Positions 56,894-64,000 of a stretch of DNA of 64,000 nt are shown here, one piece after another. Position 1 is the first letter of the stretch; every line of letters begins with the position of its first letter. The DNA is from CAWHPS01 sp963831235 (GTDB lineage: Bacteria; Fibrobacterota; OXYB2-FULL-49-7; JAEUSG01): assembly GCA_963831235.1 (NCBI GenBank), contig CAWHPS010000075.1:1-64000 (forward strand). The letters run 5' to 3'. A program made the translations under genes and the position numbers. The notes under the pieces are model-generated. The model had not been told where the DNA came from and ran no database searches. It saw nothing but the letters and a program-made list of their open reading frames with translations.

Positions 56894-57519
56894 AAAATCC
56901 GCACTCTCTTCTTTCCGGGGTTGTTTAAAAAGGGTTTATAATTCGATTCGTGCGCCAGTGAAAGCATTTCACGGTCGCCTTTGCTATCGCCATAAGCATA
57001 CACGTATGAGTACTTGTCAATATCGAATTCAGCCTTCAACCTTCTCACTTTTTCCTGGCCAAAGCAATTCTCTCCTTCAAGGGCACCGGTAAGGAGGCCA
57101 TTCTTACTTTCAAGCCGGGTTGAGATAAGGGAATAGCCTTGTTTTAAAGCCCAGCTTTCCATCCATTCTTTTGATGAAGCGCTTATGATTACTATTTCGT
57201 GACCCTGGTTTTTATGCCAATCAAGGCGATCCTTTGCGCTGTGGCGGATAATGCCTGGTAATCGTTTTTCAGCATAATCGTGCCCATAACGCTTTAAAAC
57301 TTCAACCGGCATTCCCCGTAGGAAAAGCCTAAGCATTAGTTCCTTAAAAGTTGAATTCTTTATGATGCCGCATAAGAAAAGTATTGAGGCCGGTGAAAGG
57401 AGCAACATACCCACTACAAATGCAGGCCAGCCGCGAACAAACCTTATAAAATCAAGAAAAGTATCTTTTGAGGTTATTGTTCCATCGAAATCAAAAAGCG
57501 CCAGTTTACTCAAAATCAT
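56890..57519 (-). CDS. HAD-IB family phosphatase
   Basis: The 209-residue protein has HAD motif I DFDGTITSKD at residues 9-18, motif II SAS near 113 and motif III GDSKGDREML near 176. A hydrophobic cap segment (WPAFVVGMLLLSPASILFL) recalls PgpC/SerB-like members that act on lipid or amino-acid phosphates. The 3' end overlaps the fusion gene by four bases (ATGA), making it the first gene of the operon. It may dephosphorylate a precursor or product of the putative amine pathway; PGP or phosphoserine phosphatase activity cannot be excluded. Confidence 0.85.
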   Translation of the reverse strand: MILSKLALFDFDGTITSKDTFLDFIRFVRGWPAFVVGMLLLSPASILFLCGIIKNSTFKELMLRLFLRGMPVEVLKRYGHDYAEKRLPGIIRHSAKDRLDWHKNQGHEIVIISASSKEWMESWALKQGYSLISTRLESKNGLLTGALEGENCFGQEKVRRLKAEFDIDKYSYVYAYGDSKGDREMLSLAHESNYKPFLNNPGKKRVRIL

Positions 57520-57667
57520 TCATCTCATTGTTTTAAAATATTGAATGTCATAAAATGTAAAACGCATAAAAATAATTCCTTGTTTGCAATATAGCAAGAT
57601 TAGGATTTGTGAAACAGGCACGTATTCCTGTTTTCTCATCTTATTATACACAGTATAGCCTGCTGCT

Positions 57668-58027
57668 TCATATCACGGCTGATGCATAAAGATTCTTGCT
57701 GTCCGGGCTTACGGCCACGGAAACTGATTGGCAGTTCCAGGCTGGCCAGCTTAGTGTAACCCTGCCTGCATACGAAAGTGTACCTGTGAGGGAATCTCTG
57801 TAGAACCAGGTGACGGAGCGATCGGCTACGGCGCCGACATAGACGAAGCGGCCATCCGGCGCTTCAACCACGGAAAAGGCTTCATCCAAACCATCCACGC
57901 CAGGCGTGGTATCGGAAACAGAACATATTTGGTGGATTCGCGGCACTTGGGCGAAAAGCGCAACAACCGGAAACATGAGACAGATAAAAAGGCTGGTCAA
58001 TTTATAGGAAATTTGATCTTTCTCCAT
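57668..58027 (-). pseudogene. truncated secreted beta-propeller (lactonase/YVTN-like) gene
   Basis: The 119-residue frame has a signal peptide (LTSLFICLMFPVVALFAQ) and then one or two blades (SVVEAPDGRFVYVGAVADRSVTWFYRDSLTG; SVAVSPDSKNLYASAVI) before a stop. Propellers of this type normally have six to seven blades, so the gene is cut short, and no continuation lies downstream on the minus strand. Its start lies in the first copy of the duplicated leader. Confidence 0.6.
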
Positions 58028-58344
58028 TCGTAAATCCGGATCGCGAAAAAATTACGTCAATTGCAACGGAACACGAACAGTTCTGAGCGGAAAGCATGCT
58101 CCATTATCCTCCTGTTAATAAAATAGACCCTGAAACGCGAAAAATTCAAGGAAAAAGATAAGGCTCACTTCGGCACTCTCAGTGCAAGCTGCCAAGGCGT
58201 TTTCGCTCATAAAATTTAATCTTCGTAGTAGATGTCGGTTAAAACTAAGTAATCCGGAATCTCATCTATCGGCTCCTCGGTAGTTGGAGTCTCCGAAATT
58301 CTGGATTTGGCGGGAATTGGTGGCGGTCAGACCGGCGCATCTTT
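58003..58344. repeat. leader repeat copy A
   Basis: This imperfect direct repeat is shared with 60944-61309. Shared blocks include CCATTCGTAAATCCGGATCG, AAGATARGGCTCACTTCG and GGAATTGGTGGCGGTC-like sequence. Copy A covers the start codon of the truncated propeller gene (58027) and its upstream region. The rest of 58028-58490 shows no convincing gene. Confidence 0.65.
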
Positions 58345-58490
58345 CCACTTGTAATCCATCTGTTTTTTTTGTAATGATTTATCCTGCGCTCAACATGAGT
58401 CATGACCATCTGCTCAACCTCATGTATTTCTTTTCGTGCCTGTTGTACAAGTTCATCCATATCACGACGGGATATCTGCTGCGCAACCGC

Positions 58491-60869
58491 CTATTTTAAA
58501 AGTATTGCTTTTTTCGTAAAAACCTTTTTACCACCCACATCCGCCCTTACAAAATAGGCCCCCGGGGTTTCGTTGCCAGCATTCCAGATATACCGGCAAG
58601 TCACCCTGGAACCACTCGATTGTATGAATTCTGATGGGGAAAGGCTCCTCACCAGGACCCCTCGGATATTATATATGCGAAGAGTGTTGTCCTTTGCCCC
58701 AGATAGTGTAATATTTCCTGATTGATAGCGGACCACAATATTTAACACCGGATTAAATGGGTTTGGCGAGGTCGTTAACCCCTCATCAAATACCCCTGAA
58801 ATCAAACCCTCTGTTTGTGTGCCATCAGGAATGATTTCAAAGCAATTCAGAAACGGAGCATAAGCCGAAGCGCTGTTTTTCCTCAGCTTCAAATTCAGTT
58901 CTCCGTCAGCAATATCCACTGCAATCGGCAGTGTAAACGCTTTCTTCCCGCCAACCCGCGCAAAAACATCAAGGCCGGTCACTTTTGCGATCCCTTCCAC
59001 CTCAACATCAACAATCCGTTCCCCAGCAGCCTCGGACTGCATGTCTGCAAACCCCAGGTTCAGCAAATAACCGCCATTGGATAGTGGAATATTGTAGGTT
59101 AGTGGCGTGTCAACCCCATAAATGTCGGTCACAACCTGAAAACTCTGGAAGAGCGTTGGATCCTCGGTACCAGTCACCGGCTCATCAACGCTTGTGGCGC
59201 CCTGTACGTCGCTAAAGCAGTCCCATCCCCATGTCCCGGCTGACCACCTCTGATCGTGCAGCCAGACATTACCCGAAGCGTCTGTGTAATCAGCGCCGGG
59301 CCGGTAAACCGATGGAGCATAAACGTTACTGACGTCGCAATTAACCCGAAAAGGCTTTCCCGGGGCAGGGTTAACTTCGATATAAACGGATTTCCATGCC
59401 CGCGCCATGTAGTTGTCAATCACCTGCACCTCAGCGGCATAGCGATGCGGCGTCACAAAGGTATGGGTACAATTGGAAGCCGTTGAGCCGGAATAGGCCG
59501 GACCGTCTATGCCCTCGTTGAAACCGTTCACAAACCATTCGTAAGAGGCAACTGTTCCGTCAGGATCCTTGGCAGTGACGTTAAAATTCACGGTTAATGG
59601 TGAAGCGCCAATTGTCTTGTCAGCAGTCAAGGAGTCGATGACAGGCAACTGGTTAGAGGGCGCGGCCTTGGCCGGAAGGGAAAGATCGCCGTAAAACATG
59701 CCTCTGTATTTATCCCCGAATACATTGGGATACCTCAGCATGCTGTTGCCCCACGAGTCGCCGTTCGCCAGACATTTTAATAAGCTTGTCTTGTAGTTGG
59801 ATAATATGATCAGGTCTCCGGACCAGGCGTCAGCGGATGGACCTACGCTTAGGACATTGCCGCCGCCGTAAGTGAATACATTCTTGTTCACAGGTCCGCC
59901 AATATCTCCCGCAGAACAACTCGAGAAAACCGCGAAGCGGACCTGTGACGGATGCCAGTCACAGCCGTCAAAACCGTGATAGCGGTGTACTTCCTCGTTC
60001 AGGAAATCTCCGCCCTTACGGAATGCGTCCACAGGGAAAAGGTTCTCGATTGTGGGCCAGACAATAAGCGCATTCTGGGCGTTGGAAGAGTTCAATGCAC
60101 CGATGACCTCATCGTACCAGTATGCGGCATGCGGAAGACGATGTGTACCAGTACGATAACCGTGGTTTGCGTCAAGTGCCCACTTAAGCCGCTTCACCTC
60201 TCCACCGGAAAAACCTTCTGTCCACATCCGGCTGACCCAAATATGCTGAATGCCGGTTATCGCATCAGGGAATTTCCACATGTTCATGAAGACATAATCG
60301 GTCTTTTCGTTTGTCACGGTATTCCGAGCTACAGGCAGGTTCCCGATCAAAATCGCGCCTGCAACAAATTGCCCGACTGTGTAATACTCCGAAGTAAGAT
60401 AATTCCAGAGTTCGACTGAGCCTGTCTCATCCCAGGATGTGGAAGACCATGACTTTATTTTGGCAATGTAACCTTCGTTCTGCAGATCCGCCTGCAAACG
60501 AAGGATTTCCGAGTTGATTTGCGGCAAAAGCGTGTCCCTGACCACTAAAAGAACAACCATGCTGGCGCGCGAGTTTTCCTGCCGCACAAGAATCCGGCAA
60601 GTGGAAATGCTGGCTGTGTCGCTCATCTTCCAGGAAAAGGAGTCAGGACCAATATAACCGGCATCCGGTTTGTAAACAGGGGTACTTGTGGTATTCACAC
60701 TTCCGTGGGCAGGTTCTGATACGAAGCCAGAGGTCTTTTGATAGAAGTAGAGACTTACGGAATCCCCTTTTATGGCCACCAATTTGTAACTATACGGGAT
60801 GCCGCTCTGTGCCATCAGGAAAACAGCAGTAAACAAGACCACTGTGCAAATTCTTTGCATGGATTTCAT
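58491..60869 (-). CDS. secreted gingipain-like (C25-type) cysteine protease with PKD, malectin-like and sorting domains
   Basis: The 792-residue protein has a signal peptide, an Ig-like propeptide region (about 25-95; GYIGPDSFSWKMSD) and a clan CD caspase-fold region (about 100-400). H298 in YHGFDG and C318 in FSSCSAGD form the likely catalytic dyad, as in gingipains. A PKD domain (about 415-500; LTVNFNVTAKDPDGTVASYEWF), a malectin-like carbohydrate domain (about 505-680; WLHDQRWSAGTWGWDCF) and a type IX-like sorting domain (TSPNPFNPVLNIVV; AILLK) follow. It is likely a surface protease that also binds sugars. C25 proteases are common partners of type IX secretion. Confidence 0.8.
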   Translation of the reverse strand: MKSMQRICTVVLFTAVFLMAQSGIPYSYKLVAIKGDSVSLYFYQKTSGFVSEPAHGSVNTTSTPVYKPDAGYIGPDSFSWKMSDTASISTCRILVRQENSRASMVVLLVVRDTLLPQINSEILRLQADLQNEGYIAKIKSWSSTSWDETGSVELWNYLTSEYYTVGQFVAGAILIGNLPVARNTVTNEKTDYVFMNMWKFPDAITGIQHIWVSRMWTEGFSGGEVKRLKWALDANHGYRTGTHRLPHAAYWYDEVIGALNSSNAQNALIVWPTIENLFPVDAFRKGGDFLNEEVHRYHGFDGCDWHPSQVRFAVFSSCSAGDIGGPVNKNVFTYGGGNVLSVGPSADAWSGDLIILSNYKTSLLKCLANGDSWGNSMLRYPNVFGDKYRGMFYGDLSLPAKAAPSNQLPVIDSLTADKTIGASPLTVNFNVTAKDPDGTVASYEWFVNGFNEGIDGPAYSGSTASNCTHTFVTPHRYAAEVQVIDNYMARAWKSVYIEVNPAPGKPFRVNCDVSNVYAPSVYRPGADYTDASGNVWLHDQRWSAGTWGWDCFSDVQGATSVDEPVTGTEDPTLFQSFQVVTDIYGVDTPLTYNIPLSNGGYLLNLGFADMQSEAAGERIVDVEVEGIAKVTGLDVFARVGGKKAFTLPIAVDIADGELNLKLRKNSASAYAPFLNCFEIIPDGTQTEGLISGVFDEGLTTSPNPFNPVLNIVVRYQSGNITLSGAKDNTLRIYNIRGVLVRSLSPSEFIQSSGSRVTCRYIWNAGNETPGAYFVRADVGGKKVFTKKAILLK

Positions 60870-60943
60870 TGGATTGCCCTTTCTATAAACATAGGGTTAA
60901 CCTGCCTTATTTAAGCAGCAACTGATAAAGAATGTCGAAAACT

Positions 60944-61309
60944 GATAGGAATTTTGATTTTTCACCATTCGTAAATCCGGATCGCGAAAAACTTGCGCAT
61001 TCTGCATTGGAAATTACCCTGTTTCGCCCAGGAACCATCCGTACACTCTCTTTGTGATAAGAATATAGCCCCTCAAATACCTAAAATTCAAGGGAAAAGA
61101 TAGGGCTCACTTCGACAAGCTCAGTGCAAGCCGCCAAGACGTTTTCGCTGGGATTTTTAATCATCGTAACATATATCGGAGAAAAAGGAGTGGTTCGACA
61201 GGCTCACCACAAGTAATCCGAAATATCGTCTATCGTCTCCTCAGTGATTGGAGTCTTCACAATTCTGGATGTAGCAAGCATCGGTGGCGGTCTGGCCAGT
61301 GGGTCTTTC
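60944..61309. repeat. leader repeat copy B
   Basis: The second copy of the leader found at 58003-58344. A remnant of the sibling gene's start is visible on the minus strand at 60968 (MVKNQNSYQFSTFF, compare MEKDQISYKLTSLF). It also has an inserted stretch carrying the REP-like TTCGACAGGCTCACC near 61195-61212, and CTTCGACAAGCTCAGTG at about 61110-61127. No gene occupies 60870-61366. Confidence 0.65.
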
Positions 61310-61350
61310 TATAAACCGCAGTGGGTAAGAATCCTCCGGATGACCTCATT

Positions 61351-61980
61351 TTAATGGAGGAACGGTGATGCAAAAAAAAAACCAATGAAACGCTGACACC
61401 GCAAGAAGCTGGGCGGGGTGGCAAGGTGGCGGGGCTGGCCAACTACGGGCTGATATTGACGCGCGAGAGGATGCGCCCAAAATAAGATCATGGATTTTAG
61501 GTGCTCACTATAAGATGCTCGCTGGAGGGCTGCGCACGCTTCCTGCCGGATGGCACACTGGCTGGGCGTGGTAAGACTGTCGGCGAGTTGGGAAGCCGCC
61601 AACTGCGCAGACGCACTCCCGCCGACATACGGCTGGAACGGCACCTCCTTGCGGACATCGCGCCGCTCGGCGCCTAGATACCGCCGGTGAGTATCGATCA
61701 GGATCTGGCTGGCGATCTGACGCAGCCAGACGAAGAACGGGACTGTGGGCGATTTCAGGAAGTCCGAAACGCGGTGCGCCGTCTCCAGATACACATCCTG
61801 CAGCACATCCTCTGCATCCAGTTTCCCGACCAGCCGGGGATCGAGGCGGACCACGATCATGCGCAAGATCCGATCCCGGTAGCCGTCGAACAACTCGGCG
61901 ATGGCCTCGGGCCGACTGCGCAACCGGGCCGGCAGCTCCTCTTCAAGATCCTCAGCCACTTCGAATCCCACGGAATTCAT
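61351..61980 (-). pseudogene. ECF-type RNA polymerase sigma factor, 3'-truncated
   Basis: The start at 61980 (MNSVGFEVAEDLEEELPARL) has AAGGGGTG upstream. The first 155 residues are an ECF sigma factor with region 2 (FDGYRDRILRMIVVRLDP; LDAEDVLQDVYLE; FFVWLRQIASQILIDTHRRYLGAERRDV), in the style typical of Planctomycetes. After QEACAALQRAS (about 61515) the frame loses the region 4 helix-turn-helix and runs through unrelated sequence to a stop at 61351. The loss lies where base composition changes. Confidence 0.7.
61367..61485 (+). other. possible frameshifted small coding remnant (KGG-like)
   Basis: ATG at 61367 is followed by a run of ten A and then, one base out of frame, NETLTPQEAGRGGKVAGLAN and a stop at 61485. 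The Gly-rich piece loosely resembles short KGG stress-protein repeats (EAGRKGG). GGAGG stands before the ATG. The evidence is thin. Confidence 0.25.
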
Positions 61981-62124
61981 TGTCACACCCCTTGCTGCGT
62001 CCAGACCCGGCCGCCCCTGGCAAACCATTAAACACAACCGGAATTACTCGGTAAACGGCCGCGGCCGCGCGGATCATCCGTTTCAAGCGAATTCTTTACG
62101 CTCTCGCCACTTCAATCTGATTCA

Positions 62125-62145
62125 CCCACGAGGCCAGCTCGTGGG
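62125..62145 (+). other. stem-loop at the putative intron 5' boundary
   Basis: CCCACGAG and CTCGTGGG pair perfectly around the five-base loop GCCAG. The element ends just before GGTGTGCGC. Group IIC introns insert immediately after terminator-like hairpins, so this may be the insertion site. Confidence 0.4.
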
Positions 62146-62146
62146 G

Positions 62147-62700
62147 GTGTGCGCTTGTAAGTGGATCGAACCCGCAAGGTGGAAGTCTTTGCCAAAGTTG
62201 GGTCTGAACTTTGTAACCGAATGTAACTGCGTGGCCGCGAGGCCAGGTGGAGAGCAACAGGAGGTGAACGACCAGTCCGTAGGCAACGAACTCGATTCGG
62301 CCAGACGTCGTGGCGAGCCTGCACCCCACTGGCGAAGCCCAACTGACGCCTTTGCCTGTCGGTGCGAACTCCGGTGAGGAGTGTCGCGGCGGTAAGCCCT
62401 GTGATCCGAAAACCAGATCATCGTACAGGGGCGACGCAGGGTGGTTGGCGACGGAATGGTCGGAAGGTTCGATCGCATGAAACAAGGAGACCTGGAGGGA
62501 ACAGGAGGGTGTTCATGTGCCGTCACTCCGGCGCGGCAAACGGCTGCGACGCGAGACCTGTGTACGAAGAGCCACCCTCCAGGAGTCAGAGCATCCGTAG
62601 TCGCGAGGAAGCCGGCTAACTCCGGGGAGCCAAGGGATGCAGAAGGTCTGCGACATATACCTTCAAAACCGCGTCGGCCGCTCGCGTGAGCGTGCGTCCT
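62147..62700 (+). mobile_element. possible group II intron 5' portion, intron protein not found
   Basis: From GTGTGCGC at 62147 (fits the GUGYG intron start) the sequence has the look of group II intron domain I: GTGGAGAGCAACAGGAGGTGA, CAGTCCGTAGGCAACGAA, and GGTGCGAACTCCGGTGAGGA, blocks I recall from such introns. No reverse transcriptase frame and no clear domain V are visible before the transposase at 63 kb, so the element would be truncated. The call rests on memory of intron sequence, not on a fold calculation. The remaining 62701-63022 shows no gene. Confidence 0.35.
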
Positions 62701-63022
62701 CACCGAGCTGTCCAGTGCCGCACTTGCCGAACGCTGCAGAGACCGTGATATATTCTGGTAGTTGTGCTCGCCGATGGTGCAGTGCGGTTCCTCTCCGAAA
62801 CTATCGAAACGGTACCGACAGACCGTCGCTGCCGCCCCTTCGCATTGGTGTGCGAGGCTTCCCCTACATCTGATAGAATATCAGGAGGCCTCAGAAGCCA
62901 GGGCCAGCGCACTTATAGGCGGCATAGGCAATCTGGATAAAGTTGCGCCCTGGTGACATAACGTGTATACCATCGCCAAGGAATCCCGCTTTCGAGCACC
63001 ACGATTCAAAGGGGAATGGGCG

Positions 63023-64000
63023 ATGGCTAATTCGGCACGGATGGATATCGAAGAGGTATTGCGACACTTTGATCAGTTGGAGGATCCGCGGTCGTCGGTG
63101 AATCGCTCATCCGCTCGACAGTGTTGTGGTCATTGCCATCATGGCCGTGCTTGCCGGAGCCAATGGACCAACGGCCATCGCCAAGTGGGCCAAGATCAAG
63201 GCCGTTTTGATGAAGTGGTTACCTTCCGCATGGCATTCCCGGAAGGATGTCTTCCGCGGGTGTTGTGGCCTTGAAGCCCGATGCCTTTCAAGCCTGTTTC
63301 ACGATGTGGCTGACGGCACTGCGTGCCGCCGCGGCAGAGGCCACGGGCGTGGAGCGACCGACGCTGGCCATCGACGGCAAGACGTTGCGGCGCAGTCACG
63401 ATCGCGGCCGGAACCTGGGCGCCGTTGCATTCCGTCAGCGTGTGGGCGAGCGAGTTTGGTCTGACACTCGCGCAGGTGGCCACGGAGGAGAAATCGAACG
63501 AAATCACGGCGATTCCCACGCTGTTGTCGCTGATGATATCCAGGGAGCCATCATCACGATCGACGCGATGGGAACACAAACGGCCATCGCCGAGAAGATC
63601 ATGGACGGCTGGAGACTTCATTCTGGCGTTGAAGGGAAACCAGGGAACGTTGCACGACGCGACCATCGACTATATCCATGAACAGACGAAGACGGACTTC
63701 CAGAGGGATCGGGGCTCGTCGCTGGACACCACGGAAAAGAAACACGGCCGGACGAGAATCGCACCTACATCCAGATGCCCGCTCCCAAGAGCCTGCCGGG
63801 ATTCGATCACTGGAAGGGACTGCTCTCGATGGGCTTCGTATCTCTGCTTGCCTCCGCGACGGAAAAGAGACGACTCGAGGATGCGCTATTTCATCAGCAG
63901 TCTGCCGGTCAAGGTGAAACAGTTCGCCCACGCCGTTCGCAGTCACTGGGGCATCGAGAACAGTTGTCATTGGTGCCTCGATGTCACGTATCGCGAGGAT
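63023..64000 (+). mobile_element. ISAs1-family transposase, frameshifted and cut by the window end
   Basis: The start is MANSARMDIEEVLRHFDQL. Homology then moves between frames: HPLDSVVVIAIMAVLAGANG after about 63107, ALKPDAFQACFTMWL after about 63265, EEKSNEITAIPTLL near 63490, ITIDAMGTQTAIAEKI near 63555, LALKGNQGTLHDATIDYIH near 63630. It ends with HWGIENSCHWCLDVTYRED at the edge. Acidic residues of the DDE triad are visible in AIDGKTLRRSHD, TIDAMG and VTYRED. The copy is decayed or badly sequenced. No terminal inverted repeat was identified. Confidence 0.75.

Noticed and set aside
58266..58460. A 64-residue minus-strand frame (MDELVQQARKEIHEVEQ)
   Set aside because: Its 3' half falls in the duplicated leader, and the matching part of copy B does not keep the frame. 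The first 25 residues look helical, but there is no further support.
62096..62703. Several overlapping GC-rich frames on both strands
   Set aside because: High GC removes stop codons; none resembles a protein family, and the DNA reads better as structured intron-like sequence.
1..64000. CRISPR arrays, tRNA and rRNA genes
   Set aside because: I saw no regularly spaced direct repeats and no cloverleaf with a TTC-containing T arm in the gaps; gaps are mostly short. A tRNA scan would be needed to exclude one fully.

Overview
The window looks like a stretch of a Gram-negative genome of the FCB type. The signs are an outer-membrane lipid trafficking operon (MlaE, MlaF, an MCE protein and an auxiliary lipoprotein), lptB, and at least three secreted proteins that end in the PNPFNP-type C-terminal sorting module used by type IX secretion or related systems. 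A relative of Fibrobacterota is my best guess; this is inference from gene content, not from a marker gene. No rRNA, tRNA or CRISPR array was seen.

Layout. 1-1.3 kb: a multiply frameshifted aldehyde dehydrogenase and a thioredoxin. 1.5-6.9 kb: a three-gene redox operon (OYE/GltD-like fusion, SDR, FrdA-like flavoprotein), facing an ADP-ribosylglycohydrolase. 8.7-14 kb: an Mla/MCE transport operon ending in two lipoproteins. 14-16.7 kb: a GC-richer secreted repeat protein. 16.7-18.8 kb: a URO-D-family methyltransferase divergent from an AraC regulator. 18.8-20 kb: RtcB. 20-32 kb: a long collinear housekeeping and regulatory block (diguanylate cyclase, aroE, lptB, rpoN, lipA, hpf, hprK, an MCE protein, ptsH, ptsI, hom, lysC). 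It places sigma-54, ribosome hibernation and a regulatory phosphotransferase chain (HPr with both His15 and Ser46, HprK, EI) side by side, with no sugar permease in view.

32-39.7 kb: a 33-residue membrane peptide, a CHASE4/HPt/CheA-like kinase, two secreted proteins, DAHP synthase, a methyltransferase and a Rieske protein. 39.8-47 kb (minus strand): an HD-GYP receptor, an amidohydrolase and a membrane protein apparently in one operon, then a small secreted protein, a nitroreductase and a second URO-D protein with an N-terminal frameshift. 47-53 kb: a broken REP-associated transposase, a GH78-like rhamnosidase, a 161-bp hairpin element and an AAA ATPase.

53-57.5 kb holds the most unusual locus: three overlapping minus-strand genes encoding a HAD-IB phosphatase, a 933-residue fusion of a class III aminotransferase to a domain resembling cyanobacterial fatty acyl-ACP reductase, and a protein of the family often labelled quinate 5-dehydrogenase. 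The fusion could reduce an acyl thioester to an aldehyde and transaminate it to an amine, which would be a one-protein route to long-chain amines.

57.6-61.3 kb: a truncated propeller gene and a gingipain-like secreted protease, each preceded by a copy of the same leader of about 350 bp. From about 61.5 kb to the end the sequence becomes strongly GC-rich and carries a truncated ECF sigma factor of planctomycete flavour, a possible group II intron and a frameshifted ISAs1-type transposase. This is either recently acquired DNA or an assembly join.
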